This document shows, piece by piece, positions 1-8,887 of a stretch of DNA of 52,700 bases (the stretch's first letter is position 1; each line of letters opens with the position of its first letter). The translations under genes were made by a program, and so were the position numbers. Under the pieces are notes generated by a model. That model worked only from the letters and a program-made list of their open reading frames with translations. It did not search any database and was not told where the DNA came from. Origin of the DNA: Spirochaetaceae bacterium UBA6243 (lineage in GTDB: Bacteria > Spirochaetota > Spirochaetia > Treponematales > Rectinemataceae); contig DJVZ01000026.1 in NCBI GenBank assembly GCA_002441395.1, forward strand, positions 1 through 52,700. Reading direction: 5' to 3'.

Positions 1-1095
1 GTCGCCGTAGCTGAAGAAGCGGTAACGCTTCTCAATCGCCGACCGATACACCTCCATGATCGTCTCTCTGCCCGCAAATGCCGATACCAGCATGAGCAAT
101 GTTGATTTCGGAGTATGAAAGTTAGTAAAGAGCCTGTCGGCGACGTGGAATTCAAAGCCGGGATAAATAAATATGCGCGTCGAGAAGCTGCCTGAATGGA
201 TGGCTCCCCCGTACCAGGCCGACTCCAGCGCCCGGAGCGAGGTGGTCCCGACCGCAAGCACTTTTCTGCCATTGCTTTTGGCGGCATTGATTTTTTTGGC
301 GACATCCTCCGTTATCTCGAACCATTCTTCGTGCATGCGGTGATCTTCTATGTTCTCGGTCCTGACCGGGAGAAATGTGCCCAGACCGACGTGCAGCGTG
401 ATGTATTCGATGCCGATCCCCTTGCTGCGAAGACTCGACAGGATTTCCGGCGTGAAATGAAGACCCGCCGTCGGGCTCGCCGCCGATCCGGTGCGCCTGG
501 CATAGACGGTCTGGTAGCGCTGCTCATCGGCCTTCGTGTCTTCGCGCTTGATATAGGGAGGGAGGGGCACATGCCCGTAGCGATCGAAATAATCATCGCC
601 AATTGCAGCGGAAAATTCAATGATTTTCTCGTCATGGATATCCTCTGCAAGGATCCCCCTTATATCGCCGGGGAATGCGTACGAGCGACCCGCCTTTTGA
701 CGCTTTGCCTTGCTGCACACGGCGCGCCACAGCCGGGACACGGAAGGAATTCGCTGGGCAGGGGCGACCAAAACATTCTCCTGATCTCCTTTATGCAATA
801 TAAGCTCTTCGATCTTGATCAGGGATTCCCGCTCGACAGGAGTAAGAAACACAAATTCGACGCGGGCTCCAGTCTGCTCGCAGATGCCGTAGACACGCGC
901 CTTGCGAACCTTGGAGTCATTGAACACCATCAACGTGCCGGGCTCTATGAAGGACGCGATATCCGACACCATGGAATCGACGGTTTTCCCCTCCGCGCGA
1001 TCCAGCACCATAAGCCGCGATTCACCGCGCCGCTGTGGAGGATACTGGGCGATCAGGGTTTCTGGCAATTCAAAATTGAAGTCGTCCGTTTTCAT
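1..1095 (-). CDS. queA: S-adenosylmethionine:tRNA ribosyltransferase-isomerase QueA (C-terminus cut by window edge)
   Basis: QueA transfers and isomerises the ribosyl part of SAM onto 7-aminomethyl-7-deazaguanine in tRNA, giving epoxyqueuosine in the queuosine pathway. The translation opens MKTDDFNFELPETLIAQYP, followed by the family blocks SRLMVLDR, VFNDSKVRKARV, GDDYFDRYGHVPLPPYI, GSAASPTAGLHFT, LHVGLGTF and a late FHTPKSTLLMLVSAFAG block. About 365 residues are visible before the window ends with no stop codon seen, so only the extreme C-terminus is missing. The ATG lies inside the end of ruvB (26-nt overlap, different frame), making queA the last visible gene of the yebC-ruvCAB operon. 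The assignment is firm. Confidence 0.95.
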   Translation of the reverse strand, partial: MKTDDFNFELPETLIAQYPPQRRGESRLMVLDRAEGKTVDSMVSDIASFIEPGTLMVFNDSKVRKARVYGICEQTGARVEFVFLTPVERESLIKIEELILHKGDQENVLVAPAQRIPSVSRLWRAVCSKAKRQKAGRSYAFPGDIRGILAEDIHDEKIIEFSAAIGDDYFDRYGHVPLPPYIKREDTKADEQRYQTVYARRTGSAASPTAGLHFTPEILSSLRSKGIGIEYITLHVGLGTFLPVRTENIEDHRMHEEWFEITEDVAKKINAAKSNGRKVLAVGTTSLRALESAWYGGAIHSGSFSTRIFIYPGFEFHVADRLFTNFHTPKSTLLMLVSAFAGRETIMEVYRSAIEKRYRFFSYGD

Positions 1096-2116
1096 TCGGC
1101 TGTTCCATTCCCAGGTGACGATATGCGGCGGGTGTCGCAACTCTTCCGCGCGGGGTGCGCGCGAGCATGCCGATCTGTATGAGATATGGCTCATAGAAAT
1201 CTTCAAGACTCTCCACGCTTTCGCTCACCGACACCGCAAGCGTTTCGGCACCCACCGGTCCACCCCCAAACCGCATAATGATCGCCTTGAGAATTTCGCG
1301 GTCGAGGCGCTCGAGGCCAAGGTAATCGACCTCGAGGCGGCCAAGGCCGTCATGGACGACATCTTTGGTGATGGTTCCGGCGCCTTTGACCTGGGCGAAA
1401 TCGCGCATGCGCCTGAGGAGTCTGTTTGCGATGCGCGGCGTTCCCCGGCTCGTCCCCGCAAGCAACTCGACCGCATCATCCTCGATTTTTATATCGAGAA
1501 TATGGGATGAACGGTGTATCACGCTCGCCAGTTCTTCCGGCGCATAGTAGTCAAACCGGAGAGAAATGCCGAAACGGCTCGAGAGCGGCGCGGAGACCAT
1601 GCCGGCCTTCGTCGTCGCCCCGACGAGCGTGAAAGGCTGAAGCGGAATCCGTACCGTGCGCGCCGCGGGACCTTGCCCTATGATCCAATCGAGTTCGAAA
1701 TCCTCCATCGCGATATAGAGCATTTCTTCGATCGCAGGCTTCAGCCTGTGAATTTCATCGATGAACAGCACTCCTCCGGGGCGCAAATTGGTCAGTATGC
1801 CTGCGAGATCCTTGGGTTTTTCAATCGCTGGGGCGCTGGTTGGCTTGAAATCCGCGCCCATCTCCGATGCCACGACGAGCGCGAGCGTCGTCTTTCCAAG
1901 CCCCGGCGGCCCCATCAAAAAGAGGTGGTCGAGGGCCTCTCCTCTTTCGCGCGCAGCCTTTATAAAAATGAGCAGATTCTCTTTAATTCTTTCCTGGCCC
2001 TGAAATTCAGACATATAGCGAGGCCGCAGTGAGGCTTCTTTTTCATCTTCGCCCGGATCATAGGTTGGATTCATGGGGTCGTGGGGTGATGACTCATCCA
2101 TGTCGTCGAAGTTCAT
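1070..2116 (-). CDS. ruvB: Holliday junction branch migration helicase subunit RuvB
   Basis: RuvB is the AAA+ motor that drives branch migration of Holliday junctions together with RuvA. The 348-residue protein is of normal length. It has Walker A GPPGLGKTT at residues 69-77, Walker B with DEIH at 120-123, the GATTKAGMVSAPLSSRFG sensor/arginine-finger region, and the C-terminal winged-helix domain ending near ARTPRGRVATPAAYRHLG. The first 30 residues are an acidic, poorly conserved leader. Its start overlaps the ruvA stop by 4 nt and its 3' end overlaps queA by 26 nt, so translation is probably coupled along the operon. Confidence 0.98.
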   Translation of the reverse strand: MNFDDMDESSPHDPMNPTYDPGEDEKEASLRPRYMSEFQGQERIKENLLIFIKAARERGEALDHLFLMGPPGLGKTTLALVVASEMGADFKPTSAPAIEKPKDLAGILTNLRPGGVLFIDEIHRLKPAIEEMLYIAMEDFELDWIIGQGPAARTVRIPLQPFTLVGATTKAGMVSAPLSSRFGISLRFDYYAPEELASVIHRSSHILDIKIEDDAVELLAGTSRGTPRIANRLLRRMRDFAQVKGAGTITKDVVHDGLGRLEVDYLGLERLDREILKAIIMRFGGGPVGAETLAVSVSESVESLEDFYEPYLIQIGMLARTPRGRVATPAAYRHLGMEQPNENGRLQF

Positions 2117-2721
2117 GCTCCAGCCCCCGTCGACAGTTCAAGCAGTGCTTTTCTGAACAACTCTTTTTCCGATTCCGGATTCTCCTGCAGATCAGCTCCA
2201 AGCTGCGCGACGACCCGCTCGACATCTTTTCGGTCAAACCCCATCTCGACGAGCGCCCGGGCAACATCCCGGAATCGCCCCTGGCTGACAGGAACACCGA
2301 TTGCAGCTTCCCCCTCGAGGCCGATCAGCTTACCCTTGAGCGCAAGCATCATTTTTTGTGCCGTCTTGGGCCCGATGCCGGGAATTTTCTGCAGGGAGGC
2401 GAGGTCGCTGTTGTCCAGCATTGTCGCGAGCGTGCGGGGAGCAATGCCCTGGAGAATCTTAAACGCCTGGCGCGGTCCTATCCCCTCGACCTTCTGCAGG
2501 TCCAGAAAGAGTTGCCGCTCCGCGGCGGTAAAAAAGCCGTAGAGCCGCATCCCGTCTTCGTAGTGATGCAGCCAGGTGAAAAGCTCGGTTTCTTCGCCGG
2601 TACGGATAAAAAATGACGGATCCCGGACAGGGACAAATATCTCCCACTCTATCGCGCCCGTTGATATGTGGAGAGCCTCCTCCGTATGGCCACTGAAAAT
2701 GCCTTTTATCCGGTTGAACAT
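2113..2721 (-). CDS. ruvA: Holliday junction DNA helicase subunit RuvA
   Basis: RuvA binds four-way junction DNA as a tetramer and loads RuvB. The 202-residue product has the N-terminal OB-fold (MFNRIKGIFSG onward), two helix-hairpin-helix motifs (EGIGPRQA at residues 79-86 and IPGIGPKTA at 113-121), and a C-terminal three-helix domain with ARALVEMGF that contacts RuvB. Length is typical. It begins one base after the ruvC stop codon and overlaps ruvB by 4 nt, the classical ruvC-ruvA-ruvB order. Confidence 0.97.
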   Translation of the reverse strand: MFNRIKGIFSGHTEEALHISTGAIEWEIFVPVRDPSFFIRTGEETELFTWLHHYEDGMRLYGFFTAAERQLFLDLQKVEGIGPRQAFKILQGIAPRTLATMLDNSDLASLQKIPGIGPKTAQKMMLALKGKLIGLEGEAAIGVPVSQGRFRDVARALVEMGFDRKDVERVVAQLGADLQENPESEKELFRKALLELSTGAGA

Positions 2722-2722
2722 G

Positions 2723-3241
2723 TCAGAGAGTATAGCCCGCGGGACCGATGGAGTGCAACGTACAGATGGCGGCGGCGAGGGCGTCGGCGGCGTGGTCGGG
2801 TTTGGGAATCTGCGGCATGCCCAGAAGCATTTTGACCATCTCCTGCACCTGGTTTTTATCGGCCCGCGCGGAGCCCGTCACCGATTTTTTTATGGCGTTG
2901 GGAGTGTGTTGCATGAGCTCAACATGAGCCTCCTCAAAAGCGAGCCTGATCACGCCGCGGGCCTCCGCGACGGGAAAGGCCGAAGAGACATTCCTGAAAA
3001 AATAAAGCTCCTCGATGCCGCCGACATCGGGAGCATATTGTCGCAACAGTTTCTCTATCTCATGAAAAATATAGGCAAGCCGCTTCCCCATCGGCTCCGG
3101 CGACTCGGTCTGGATGCATCCATACGCGATCAGGTTGAGCTTGCCTTCCGCTGCGCCCACAAGACCATATCCTACCGCCGCGATGCCGGGGTCAATCCCA
3201 ATCGCAACGATGGAACGACGAGCGGACATGTCACCAATCAC
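2723..3241 (-). CDS. ruvC: Crossover junction endodeoxyribonuclease RuvC
   Basis: RuvC cleaves Holliday junctions symmetrically in the RuvABC resolvasome. The RNase H-like core shows the first acidic residue in GIDPGIAAVGYG (D17), the second in IEELYF (E77), and the C-terminal pair in PDHAADALAAA (H150 and D153). The His/Asp pair matches the Thermus-type active site rather than the E. coli Asp/Asp pair. The first codon is GTG overlapping the yebC stop (GTGA). An internal ATG four codons later (base 3229) is an alternative start. The 172-residue length is normal. Confidence 0.96.
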   Translation of the reverse strand: MIGDMSARRSIVAIGIDPGIAAVGYGLVGAAEGKLNLIAYGCIQTESPEPMGKRLAYIFHEIEKLLRQYAPDVGGIEELYFFRNVSSAFPVAEARGVIRLAFEEAHVELMQHTPNAIKKSVTGSARADKNQVQEMVKMLLGMPQIPKPDHAADALAAAICTLHSIGPAGYTL

Positions 3242-3972
3242 TCTTCGATTTCGGGCATTTCGATGTTGTGATACACGTTCTGGACGTCTTCGTTCTCCTC
3301 GAGCTTGTCGATGAGCTTCTGGATTTTCTGGGCGGTCTCGACATCGACGCTGATGTACGTGTCGGGGACCATCGAGACTTCCGCGCCGAGCGTTTCAAAG
3401 CCTTTGCCGTTCATCGCGTTCAACACATCTTCGAAAGACGCGGAGTCGGTATACACGACGATGCTGTCCTCTTCATTGATGACATCATCCGCGCCTGCGT
3501 CGAGTGCGGCTTCCATGATCTGGTCTTCGGTGTATTTCTCGCCGTCGTAGGTGAGCACGCCTTTCCGCTTGAAAAGGTAGGCGACTGAACCGGTAGTTCC
3601 CAAATTCGCACCTGACCTTGTGACGATGTTGCGAATTTCCGCAGCTGCGCGGTTCTTGTTGTCGGTGAGCACTTCGATGAGCATCGCTCCACCGCCCGGA
3701 GTGTAGGCTTCATAGAACAGCTCTTCGTACATCGCACCTTCAAGCTCGCCGGTGCCTTTTTTAATCGCACGATCGATGTTGTCCTTCGGCATGTTGGCTG
3801 CCCGGGCCTTGAGAACCGCAGTTCGAAGGCGCGGGTTGCCTTCAATATCGCCTCCAGCCATCCGAGCAGCTATCGATATTTCCTTGATGAGTTTTGTAAA
3901 AAGCTGCCCTCTTCTAGCGTCGAGTGCGCCTTTTTTGTGCTTTATGGTTGCCCATTTACTATGTCCGGACAT
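3238..3972 (-). CDS. yebC: YebC/PmpR family (DUF28) protein
   Basis: This is a TACO1/YebC-family protein, variously described as a transcriptional regulator or a factor helping ribosomes through difficult peptides. The start MSGHSKWATIKHKKGALDA is the family hallmark, and 244 residues is the usual length. ATG at 3972 is preceded by a strong AAAGGAG Shine-Dalgarno, so longer in-frame starts upstream are unlikely. Internal family blocks include NPRLRTAVLKARAANMPKDN and YEAYTPGGGAMLIEVLTDN. It is first in the yebC-ruvC-ruvA-ruvB-queA operon, an arrangement common in bacteria, and its stop overlaps the ruvC GTG. Confidence 0.96.
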   Translation of the reverse strand: MSGHSKWATIKHKKGALDARRGQLFTKLIKEISIAARMAGGDIEGNPRLRTAVLKARAANMPKDNIDRAIKKGTGELEGAMYEELFYEAYTPGGGAMLIEVLTDNKNRAAAEIRNIVTRSGANLGTTGSVAYLFKRKGVLTYDGEKYTEDQIMEAALDAGADDVINEEDSIVVYTDSASFEDVLNAMNGKGFETLGAEVSMVPDTYISVDVETAQKIQKLIDKLEENEDVQNVYHNIEMPEIEE

Positions 3973-4005
3973 GAAAACTCCTTTGGCATGGAAAATCGCC
4001 GCATA

Positions 4006-4035
4006 ACGATAGCATGCGGCATAATTTGGTGTCAA
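4006..4035 (-). promoter_or_regulatory. Sigma70-type promoter of the yebC-ruvCAB-queA operon
   Basis: Read on the minus strand there is a perfect -35 TTGACA (4030-4035), an 18-base spacer and a -10 TATCGT (4006-4011). Transcription would begin near 3999, giving a leader of about 25 nt that contains the AAAGGAG of yebC. The -35 box is the left half of a 12-bp palindrome described separately. Confidence 0.6.
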
Positions 4036-4041
4036 TTGACA
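4030..4041. repeat. Perfect 12-bp palindrome over the ruv operon -35 box
   Basis: TGTCAATTGACA reads identically on both strands. One half is the -35 hexamer of the yebC promoter. It could be an operator, but the size is also compatible with chance in a promoter containing TTGACA. Confidence 0.5.
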
Positions 4042-4133
4042 AAATACAAACACAAGGCGCGGGGCGGCTAAGTTGCTTTTGCTCCGCTACTTGCGTCGGC
4101 TATCAAGGGGGCCTCATCTGGCCTTCTGTCTAT

Positions 4134-6680
4134 TTAATTCTTCAAATGAATCCATGTCTTTCCGAAGCCGCCATCTTCCGGCCGTGCAAAATAATAATCG
4201 GCGACGGCCGCTTGTGTTTTCAGCCAGTCATGAATCCCTCTGCCCAGTACCCCTTCGCCCGTTCCATGTATCACAGAAAAAGTACCGAGCCCTGCAAGAC
4301 TCGCCGCGTCTATCTGACGAGTCAGGGCTTCGAGAGCCTCCGCAAGCCTCATGCCGCGCAGGTCGAGCTCGGCGGAAGCCGTTGCTCCTCCACCGGTGGC
4401 ACCGGAAAGCTCTACCTGATAGCTCATCCTGGTCTCGCCATCCTTTCTTTTCTTTGCAAAAGGAATGCTGAGCGCATCGACCGCGACCGGAATGCGCAGG
4501 GCGCCAATTTGCACAAGCACTTTTTTGTCATCGAGCATTCGAAGAAAGACCGCTTCCCTATTTTGAAAGAGCACCCTTTCGCCTGGTTTCAGTATGTTGG
4601 CATCGACACTCTGAACGCCATCTCGCTCGCTTCTCATCGACCTCTCAAGGACATCCGTTTCTTCCTCAAATCGGGCAAGCCCATCGCTGTGCTGCTGGAT
4701 TTCATCGGATATCTCCTGCAACAATTCGCGCCCGGCCGAAACTTCTTCGACCTTTCGGCCGGATTCCCGCATCTCTCGCACAAGATTTTCGAATGTCTTT
4801 CGGCTTTCGGAGAGAAATCTGGTCAGTTCAGCCACCCCTTGCCGCCGGAGCTCGAGTTCCTTCTGCCGAATTTTTAAATTTTCCAAATCCGCCTTGCGAC
4901 GCGATTCAAGGGCCCCTTGTAACTGCTTTCTTCTTTCGCGCTCGAGCAGGTCCAGCTCCCGCTGTTTTTCGCCCAGAGAGCGGATGAGGGCCGAATAATC
5001 GGAACGCTCATCGTCGAGGTAGCCCCTCGCTGTATCGACAATCTGGCTCGACAGCCCTGTCTGTTTTGCGATCTCCAGGGCGCGGCTCTCTCCGGGAACG
5101 CCCATAAAAATTCGATATGTAGGGCTGAGACTGTGCGCGTTGAATTCCATCGAGGCATTCAGACAGCCTGATTTTGTATACCCATAGTTTTTGAGCACGC
5201 CATGATGCGTGGTGACTATGGTCATGCACCCGCGCTCAAGAAAATAATCGAGCAGAGCCATTGCGATGGCGCAGCCCTCTTCGGGATCTGTTCCCGCGCC
5301 GAGCTCGTCGAGCAGCACAAGGCTGCGCCCGGTCGCCGATGCAGCGATGTCCGAGATGACGCTCATATGGCCCGAGAAGGTCGAAAGCGACTGATCTATG
5401 GACTGTTCGTCGCCAATATCAGCGCATACTGTATCAAAAACTGCAAATCCTGAAGTTGATAGCGCGGGTATCCCGGCGCCATATTGGTTTAAAAGCGCAA
5501 GAAGTCCGATAGTCTTGAGCGATACTGTTTTGCCTCCGGTATTTGGACCTGTGATGATGAGCACATTGGTGCCTTCAGGAATATCGACATCGATGGGAAC
5601 GGCCTTTTTGCCAAGCAAGGGATGCTTCGCCTGGTAAAGGTGCACTCCGGACTCAAGCACCTGCGCGATTGCAAGGTCCTCTCTCTTGGCCTGGATTGCG
5701 CGGGCGAGCCTGATGTCCGCCGCGGCAAGGAATCGCCTGCCCTCAACAAGCCCTGGCAGGAGTGGACGCAGCGCATTGGCAGTCTCCCGAAGTACTGCGC
5801 GTATCTCTTCTCCCAGCTTGGTTTCGAGCTCAAGGAGACGATTATTGCGCTCAACAAGCTCAAGCGGCTCAATAAAGACCGTCTGGCCTGTCGAAGAAAA
5901 CTCGTGCACAATTCCCTTTATTCGCCCTTTGAAATTCGCTTTGACCGCGATGACCGTCCTGTTGTCCCTCTCGGTCGCGGCATTCGACTGAAGAGCATCC
6001 TGAAGATTCGGATCCGAAAGGTACTGGTTCACGAGGTGGTGATTTTCTGTCTGGGCTTTTTGAATGGCAGTCCGAAGCGAGCGCGTGCGGGGAAGGTCCT
6101 TTATTGCCCCTTCCATCGTCACTACCGCAAATATCTTCTCCTGTATTTGCAGGAGCGAAGGGGCAGAGAATGCAATCCTCTCAATGCCAGGCAACGCCCA
6201 GCACTCATCATCTTCCATATCCGCGCATTCATTCAGAAACAAGTGCCCGGTTTCGCTATCACTCTTATCTGAAGAATTTCCGGCGCCACTCTGCCCTTTC
6301 TCTTTCTGTCCGTGCACTCCTGAAGTTCGAGCCTGCGACGCACGGAGGGTCGAGCGCAAAAAAACGAAGAGCTCCTCGTAAGATTTTGCCCACAGGCCTA
6401 TGGCAAAAAGCTCATCGGCCTCAAGCAGCATCCCTTCTTTCTGTGCCTTCGGGACAAGAGTTTCGATATTAGGGAAAGGAAGCGATGGAATTTCCTTATT
6501 GTTTAGCCCCTCCGCAAGCGCCGCAAGGTCCTGCTTCAGCCTCTTCACCGATTCAATCTTAGAACAAGGCAAAGTAGAGCGCATGAGCGCTTGTCCCTCA
6601 TAAGAGAGGCAATATCCTTCCAAGCGCTCGCGAAGCCGAAAAAAATCAAGCCTGGCCAAGCTATGTTCGTGGGTTATCAT
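4134..6680 (-). CDS. mutS2: Endonuclease MutS2 (MutS-like ATPase with Smr domain)
   Basis: MutS2 is a MutS-fold ATPase with a C-terminal Smr nuclease domain; family members suppress homologous recombination or act on collided ribosomes. The 848-residue protein has clamp/core regions, Walker A GPNTGGKT at residues 378-385, Walker B LLDELGAGTDP at 456-466, a coiled-coil clamp around 530-660, and a C-terminal Smr domain with LDLRG and the HGTGEGVLG signature. It is somewhat longer than the usual ~780 residues, mainly because of a low-complexity Ser/Gly/Lys-rich insert near 115-147. It is last in the zinc-ribbon/murI/rsgA/mutS2 operon and overlaps rsgA by 4 nt. Confidence 0.96.
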   Translation of the reverse strand: MITHEHSLARLDFFRLRERLEGYCLSYEGQALMRSTLPCSKIESVKRLKQDLAALAEGLNNKEIPSLPFPNIETLVPKAQKEGMLLEADELFAIGLWAKSYEELFVFLRSTLRASQARTSGVHGQKEKGQSGAGNSSDKSDSETGHLFLNECADMEDDECWALPGIERIAFSAPSLLQIQEKIFAVVTMEGAIKDLPRTRSLRTAIQKAQTENHHLVNQYLSDPNLQDALQSNAATERDNRTVIAVKANFKGRIKGIVHEFSSTGQTVFIEPLELVERNNRLLELETKLGEEIRAVLRETANALRPLLPGLVEGRRFLAAADIRLARAIQAKREDLAIAQVLESGVHLYQAKHPLLGKKAVPIDVDIPEGTNVLIITGPNTGGKTVSLKTIGLLALLNQYGAGIPALSTSGFAVFDTVCADIGDEQSIDQSLSTFSGHMSVISDIAASATGRSLVLLDELGAGTDPEEGCAIAMALLDYFLERGCMTIVTTHHGVLKNYGYTKSGCLNASMEFNAHSLSPTYRIFMGVPGESRALEIAKQTGLSSQIVDTARGYLDDERSDYSALIRSLGEKQRELDLLERERRKQLQGALESRRKADLENLKIRQKELELRRQGVAELTRFLSESRKTFENLVREMRESGRKVEEVSAGRELLQEISDEIQQHSDGLARFEEETDVLERSMRSERDGVQSVDANILKPGERVLFQNREAVFLRMLDDKKVLVQIGALRIPVAVDALSIPFAKKRKDGETRMSYQVELSGATGGGATASAELDLRGMRLAEALEALTRQIDAASLAGLGTFSVIHGTGEGVLGRGIHDWLKTQAAVADYYFARPEDGGFGKTWIHLKN

Positions 6681-7681
6681 TCTTCATCCTCGAAGCGATA
6701 TTTCGCAGCCTTCTGAGGCTTTCCCGTCTCGGCTTTCTTCCATTGCTTTGATTCTTCCAGCTCGGCACGTATCCGGAGATAGCTCTCGTAGCGATCATGA
6801 TAAATCCGGCCGCCGGACACAGCCTGCCGCACGGCACAGCCTGATTCGTGGGTGTGGGTACATGAGGCGCCGAAATCGCAGAGCCCGATGAAAGGGACCA
6901 TTTCCGGAAAATATGCACTCAGATCGTTCAGATTAATATTCCGAATTGCAAGCCTGCGCAGCCCCGGCGTATCAATAATGCTCAAATCTCCGGATTGGGA
7001 AAAGAGCATTGTGGCGAGCGTCGTTGTGTGCCTTCCCCTGTTATATTTTTCAGACACCTCTCCAATCCGCTGCGTGGTACCGGGGATAAGGCGATTTATG
7101 AGGCTCGATTTGCCTGCGCCCGATTGGCCCACAAAAACTGAAATTTTCCCAACCAAGGCTTCCCGCAATTCATCAATTCCGAGATCCAGTGCAACACTGC
7201 TCCTGAGCACACGAAAACCAAGACTTTCAAACACCGACAAGCGTTTCTCAACAACACCGTCGAGCCCTAAATCAACTTTATTGCATACAACGAGAAGGGG
7301 CGCACCGCACTGCTCTGCCAATACGCTCACCCGATCGACAAACCGTGGCCTGAAAGGCGGGGTCTTTGTGCTCGTCACACACACCACTATATCGATGTTC
7401 GCCGCAAAAGCCTGATCCGCGCTTCCTTTTTCGTTGTAACGGCCGAATACGTTTTTCCGCGACAGAAGCGACTCGATGACACCTTCTGCACTCGACAAAG
7501 GCTGCACAGACACATAGTCTCCGGCAGCAAGCGCATTGTACCATCCGTCCAGTGCACGAATTCTTTTCCCTTTAATTGTGCAAAGGCGAATCTGGTCGTC
7601 TTCACACTTGACTTTGGCATGTTGATTACTGAATGAAAGCACAACCCCTCGCATGGCAGTGGTTCCCCGGCTCCGACTCAT
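6677..7681 (-). CDS. rsgA: Small ribosomal subunit biogenesis GTPase RsgA
   Basis: RsgA is a circularly permuted GTPase that checks maturation of the 30S subunit. The permuted motif order is visible: G4 NKVD (residues 134-137), then G1 GQSGAGKSS (185-193), then G3 DTPG (237-240). An N-terminal OB-fold precedes it. A zinc knuckle follows, with C268, C274, H276 and C282. The 334-residue length is normal, and the tail is basic (KKAETGKPQKAAKYRF). It overlaps murI at its start and mutS2 at its end by 4 nt each, implying coupled translation. Confidence 0.96.
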   Translation of the reverse strand: MSRSRGTTAMRGVVLSFSNQHAKVKCEDDQIRLCTIKGKRIRALDGWYNALAAGDYVSVQPLSSAEGVIESLLSRKNVFGRYNEKGSADQAFAANIDIVVCVTSTKTPPFRPRFVDRVSVLAEQCGAPLLVVCNKVDLGLDGVVEKRLSVFESLGFRVLRSSVALDLGIDELREALVGKISVFVGQSGAGKSSLINRLIPGTTQRIGEVSEKYNRGRHTTTLATMLFSQSGDLSIIDTPGLRRLAIRNINLNDLSAYFPEMVPFIGLCDFGASCTHTHESGCAVRQAVSGGRIYHDRYESYLRIRAELEESKQWKKAETGKPQKAAKYRFEDEE

Positions 7682-8496
7682 AAAAGCTGAGGCACCGAAA
7701 GATTGAATCGGCCGGCCCAGGTAATATAGGATGGTGCAGTTTTTCTGTCGCCGGTGAGGAAAAATCCCGGATTCTGTATTGCTGTCTGCACACGGCGTTC
7801 GGTGTGAACAAGGCGGCGGAGCTCGGATGTCACCGTCTTCCTGGAATCGAGACAGCGAACGTTACTGATGCCCTGTTCGGACAGCAGCCCGTAAATGGCA
7901 TCTTCCAGCAACACAAAATGACTGCTTGCCAGGACAATTCTGTCCGTGCCCTCATCGCGCACATATTTGATGTACGGCTCAACTGAAGCCTGGGCAGAGG
8001 CCAGCGTGGCAAAAGGAAGCTGCTGTTCCACATATTCGACTAAATCCTGAGCCGGTATGCGGATGACTTCAATGTCAGGTGCATCCCGCGCAATCATATT
8101 ATCAAGGAAGGCATCCTCTGCAGCCCGGGCAGTGGTAAACAGCGCTATCCGGCGCGATTGGGATTCTCTCGCCGCGGCCGCTATCGGAGGAAAGGCGCCG
8201 ATGATATGCATCGACCTGTGCGCTGCCTGAAGATCCTTCAGGCCGATCTGTACTGCGGTCATGCAAGAAAGCACAAGAATATCGGGGTCAAGGCGTGCAC
8301 GAATCCTTCTGATGCGCTCGAACAGAATATCATGGATCGCTTCAGGGGACTTGGTCCCATAAGGGAAGCCCGCATCATCAGCCACATAATTAATCTCCAG
8401 AAAAGGAAACTCTTCTTGAATAGCCTTTAAGAAAGGCAGCCCCCCTATGCCTGAATCAAACACGCACACGCGCACATTGCTTTCTTCTATTGACAT
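7678..8496 (-). CDS. murI: Glutamate racemase-like protein (Asp/Glu racemase superfamily, second catalytic Cys absent)
   Basis: Glutamate racemase makes D-glutamate for peptidoglycan using two Cys acid/bases. The 272-residue protein has FDSGIGG (13-19), PYGTKS (45-50) and the first Cys in LSCMTA (C78). The usual second motif GCTHY reads ASSHF (190-194), so the second catalytic Cys is Ser191, although His193 remains. The Asn of the usual CNTA is Met. It may be an impaired or repurposed racemase, or a relative with a different substrate. Whether the cell has another murI cannot be seen here. It directly abuts the zinc-ribbon gene upstream and overlaps rsgA by 4 nt. Confidence 0.75.
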   Translation of the reverse strand: MSIEESNVRVCVFDSGIGGLPFLKAIQEEFPFLEINYVADDAGFPYGTKSPEAIHDILFERIRRIRARLDPDILVLSCMTAVQIGLKDLQAAHRSMHIIGAFPPIAAAARESQSRRIALFTTARAAEDAFLDNMIARDAPDIEVIRIPAQDLVEYVEQQLPFATLASAQASVEPYIKYVRDEGTDRIVLASSHFVLLEDAIYGLLSEQGISNVRCLDSRKTVTSELRRLVHTERRVQTAIQNPGFFLTGDRKTAPSYITWAGRFNLSVPQLL

Positions 8497-8787
8497 TCAT
8501 TCCCCGAACAGCGCATCGAGTTTTCGCTTTGCGTCAGAACCCGAAATGATCCCTCGCGACTTGCCTTTATCAATATATTTTTCTGCAAGCATAAAAAATT
8601 CACAGTGATTCCGTTTTTCTTTATCGACGACAGGCCCTTCGACATCCTCAGCACAATCCCAGTGCGCCCCGGGCGCGTAGAAACGGCACATCAGACACAC
8701 ATGAAGATCTTTTCCGCATGTATCGCAGACATCATTGAAACCAGGCTTATAGCCATATGACAAAGACTCACCGCAAGCATAGCACAT
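8497..8787 (-). CDS. Small Cys-rich zinc-ribbon protein of unknown function
   Basis: The 96-residue protein starts MCYACGESL and has three CxxC pairs (C2/C5, C21/C24, C31/C34) plus C45 and C62, enough for two zinc sites. The middle block CRFYAPGAHWDC and the later HCEFF resemble small conserved proteins found in spirochaetes and some other bacteria, recalled from memory; I know of no assigned function. I chose the second in-frame ATG because a promoter (TTGCCA-N17-TAGTAT) ends 7 bases before it. The first ATG (8805) would lie inside that promoter and has no Shine-Dalgarno. It is first gene of the murI-rsgA-mutS2 operon; its TGA abuts the murI ATG. Confidence 0.8.
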   Translation of the reverse strand: MCYACGESLSYGYKPGFNDVCDTCGKDLHVCLMCRFYAPGAHWDCAEDVEGPVVDKEKRNHCEFFMLAEKYIDKGKSRGIISGSDAKRKLDALFGE

Positions 8788-8794
8788 ATCAAAA

Positions 8795-8823
8795 ATACTA
8801 CACATTTAACTGAAAGCTGGCAA
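8795..8823 (-). promoter_or_regulatory. Promoter of the zinc-ribbon/murI/rsgA/mutS2 operon, apparently leaderless
   Basis: On the minus strand, -35 TTGCCA (8818-8823), a 17-base spacer and -10 TAGTAT (8795-8800). Only 7 bases separate the -10 box from ATG 8787, so the transcript would start at or next to the initiation codon. Confidence 0.55.
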
Positions 8824-8887
8824 GCGTTACGCTCTGGACGCAAGACACAGAGACGTCGCTCTTTGAGAACTTTGAGCGTCGGCCATC

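Noticed and set aside
8853..8880. Imperfect hairpin with GCTC/GAGC arms between the divergent operons
   Set aside because: Only short interrupted stems; no run of T after it and no gene end nearby.
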